From Deltaproteobacteria bacterium (lineage in GTDB: Bacteria > Desulfobacterota > DSM-4660 > Desulfatiglandales > HGW-15), in NCBI GenBank assembly GCA_024641835.1, contig JAHECH010000367.1, forward strand, positions 1 to 5,279: a stretch of DNA of 5,279 nucleotides. The letters are read 5' to 3'. A program made the position numbers and the translations under genes. Within the stretch, counting starts at the first letter, position 1, and every line of letters begins with the position of its first letter. The notes under the pieces were generated by a model. It ran no database searches and was not told the origin of the DNA. It saw only the letters and a list, made by a program, of their open reading frames with translations. Positions 5,274 to 5,279 of this stretch are shown here, piece by piece.

Positions 5274-5279
5274 GGATTG

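Overview
The window reads like a chromosomal stretch of an anaerobic, CoA-ester-degrading bacterium, most plausibly a Desulfobacterota (deltaproteobacterial) lineage. That placement is inference. It rests on the acyl-CoA gene content, the Gram-negative-style compact operon, and the style of the intergenic repeats (GTGACGAGT-type arms, a CCC-N14-GGG hairpin family), which I recall from such genomes but could not search for.

Left part (1-3151, + strand): the 3' end of a short-chain dehydrogenase gene closely related to the dehydrogenase unit of peroxisomal multifunctional enzyme type 2 (MFE-2). It is followed 61 nt later by a 909-residue four-part fusion: an HMG-CoA-synthase/thiolase-fold domain, a zinc ribbon plus OB fold (DUF35), a second MFE-2-type dehydrogenase domain, and a C-terminal SCP2 sterol-carrier domain. 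The upstream dehydrogenase and the dehydrogenase unit of the fusion are paralogues, colinear without indels over 353 nt and perfectly identical over the first 101 nt visible. Together they look like an operon for the last steps of a beta-oxidation-like route: hydroxyacyl-CoA oxidation, then C-C bond cleavage or formation. However, the thiolase-fold domain seems to lack the canonical Glu/Cys/His of HMG-CoA synthase.

Middle part (3152-3947): about 800 nt with no convincing gene but dense structure. In order it holds a small hairpin, a GTGACGAGT-type inverted repeat, a 214-nt element bounded by 31-nt inverted repeats, a 50-nt repeat that recurs in inverse orientation at the window's right edge, a four-run G-quadruplex motif, and a 250-nt imperfect hairpin with a cloverleaf-like tip. 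In the stems I traced, the non-Watson-Crick pairs are mostly G.U on the + strand.

Right part (3948-5234, + strand): a complete NCS1-family permease, closest in appearance to CytX, the putative hydroxymethylpyrimidine transporter of thiamin salvage. I see no TPP riboswitch in front of it. The permease and the 250-nt hairpin lie between the two inversely oriented copies of the 50-nt repeat, so this block may be repeat-bracketed accessory DNA unrelated to the acyl-CoA operon.
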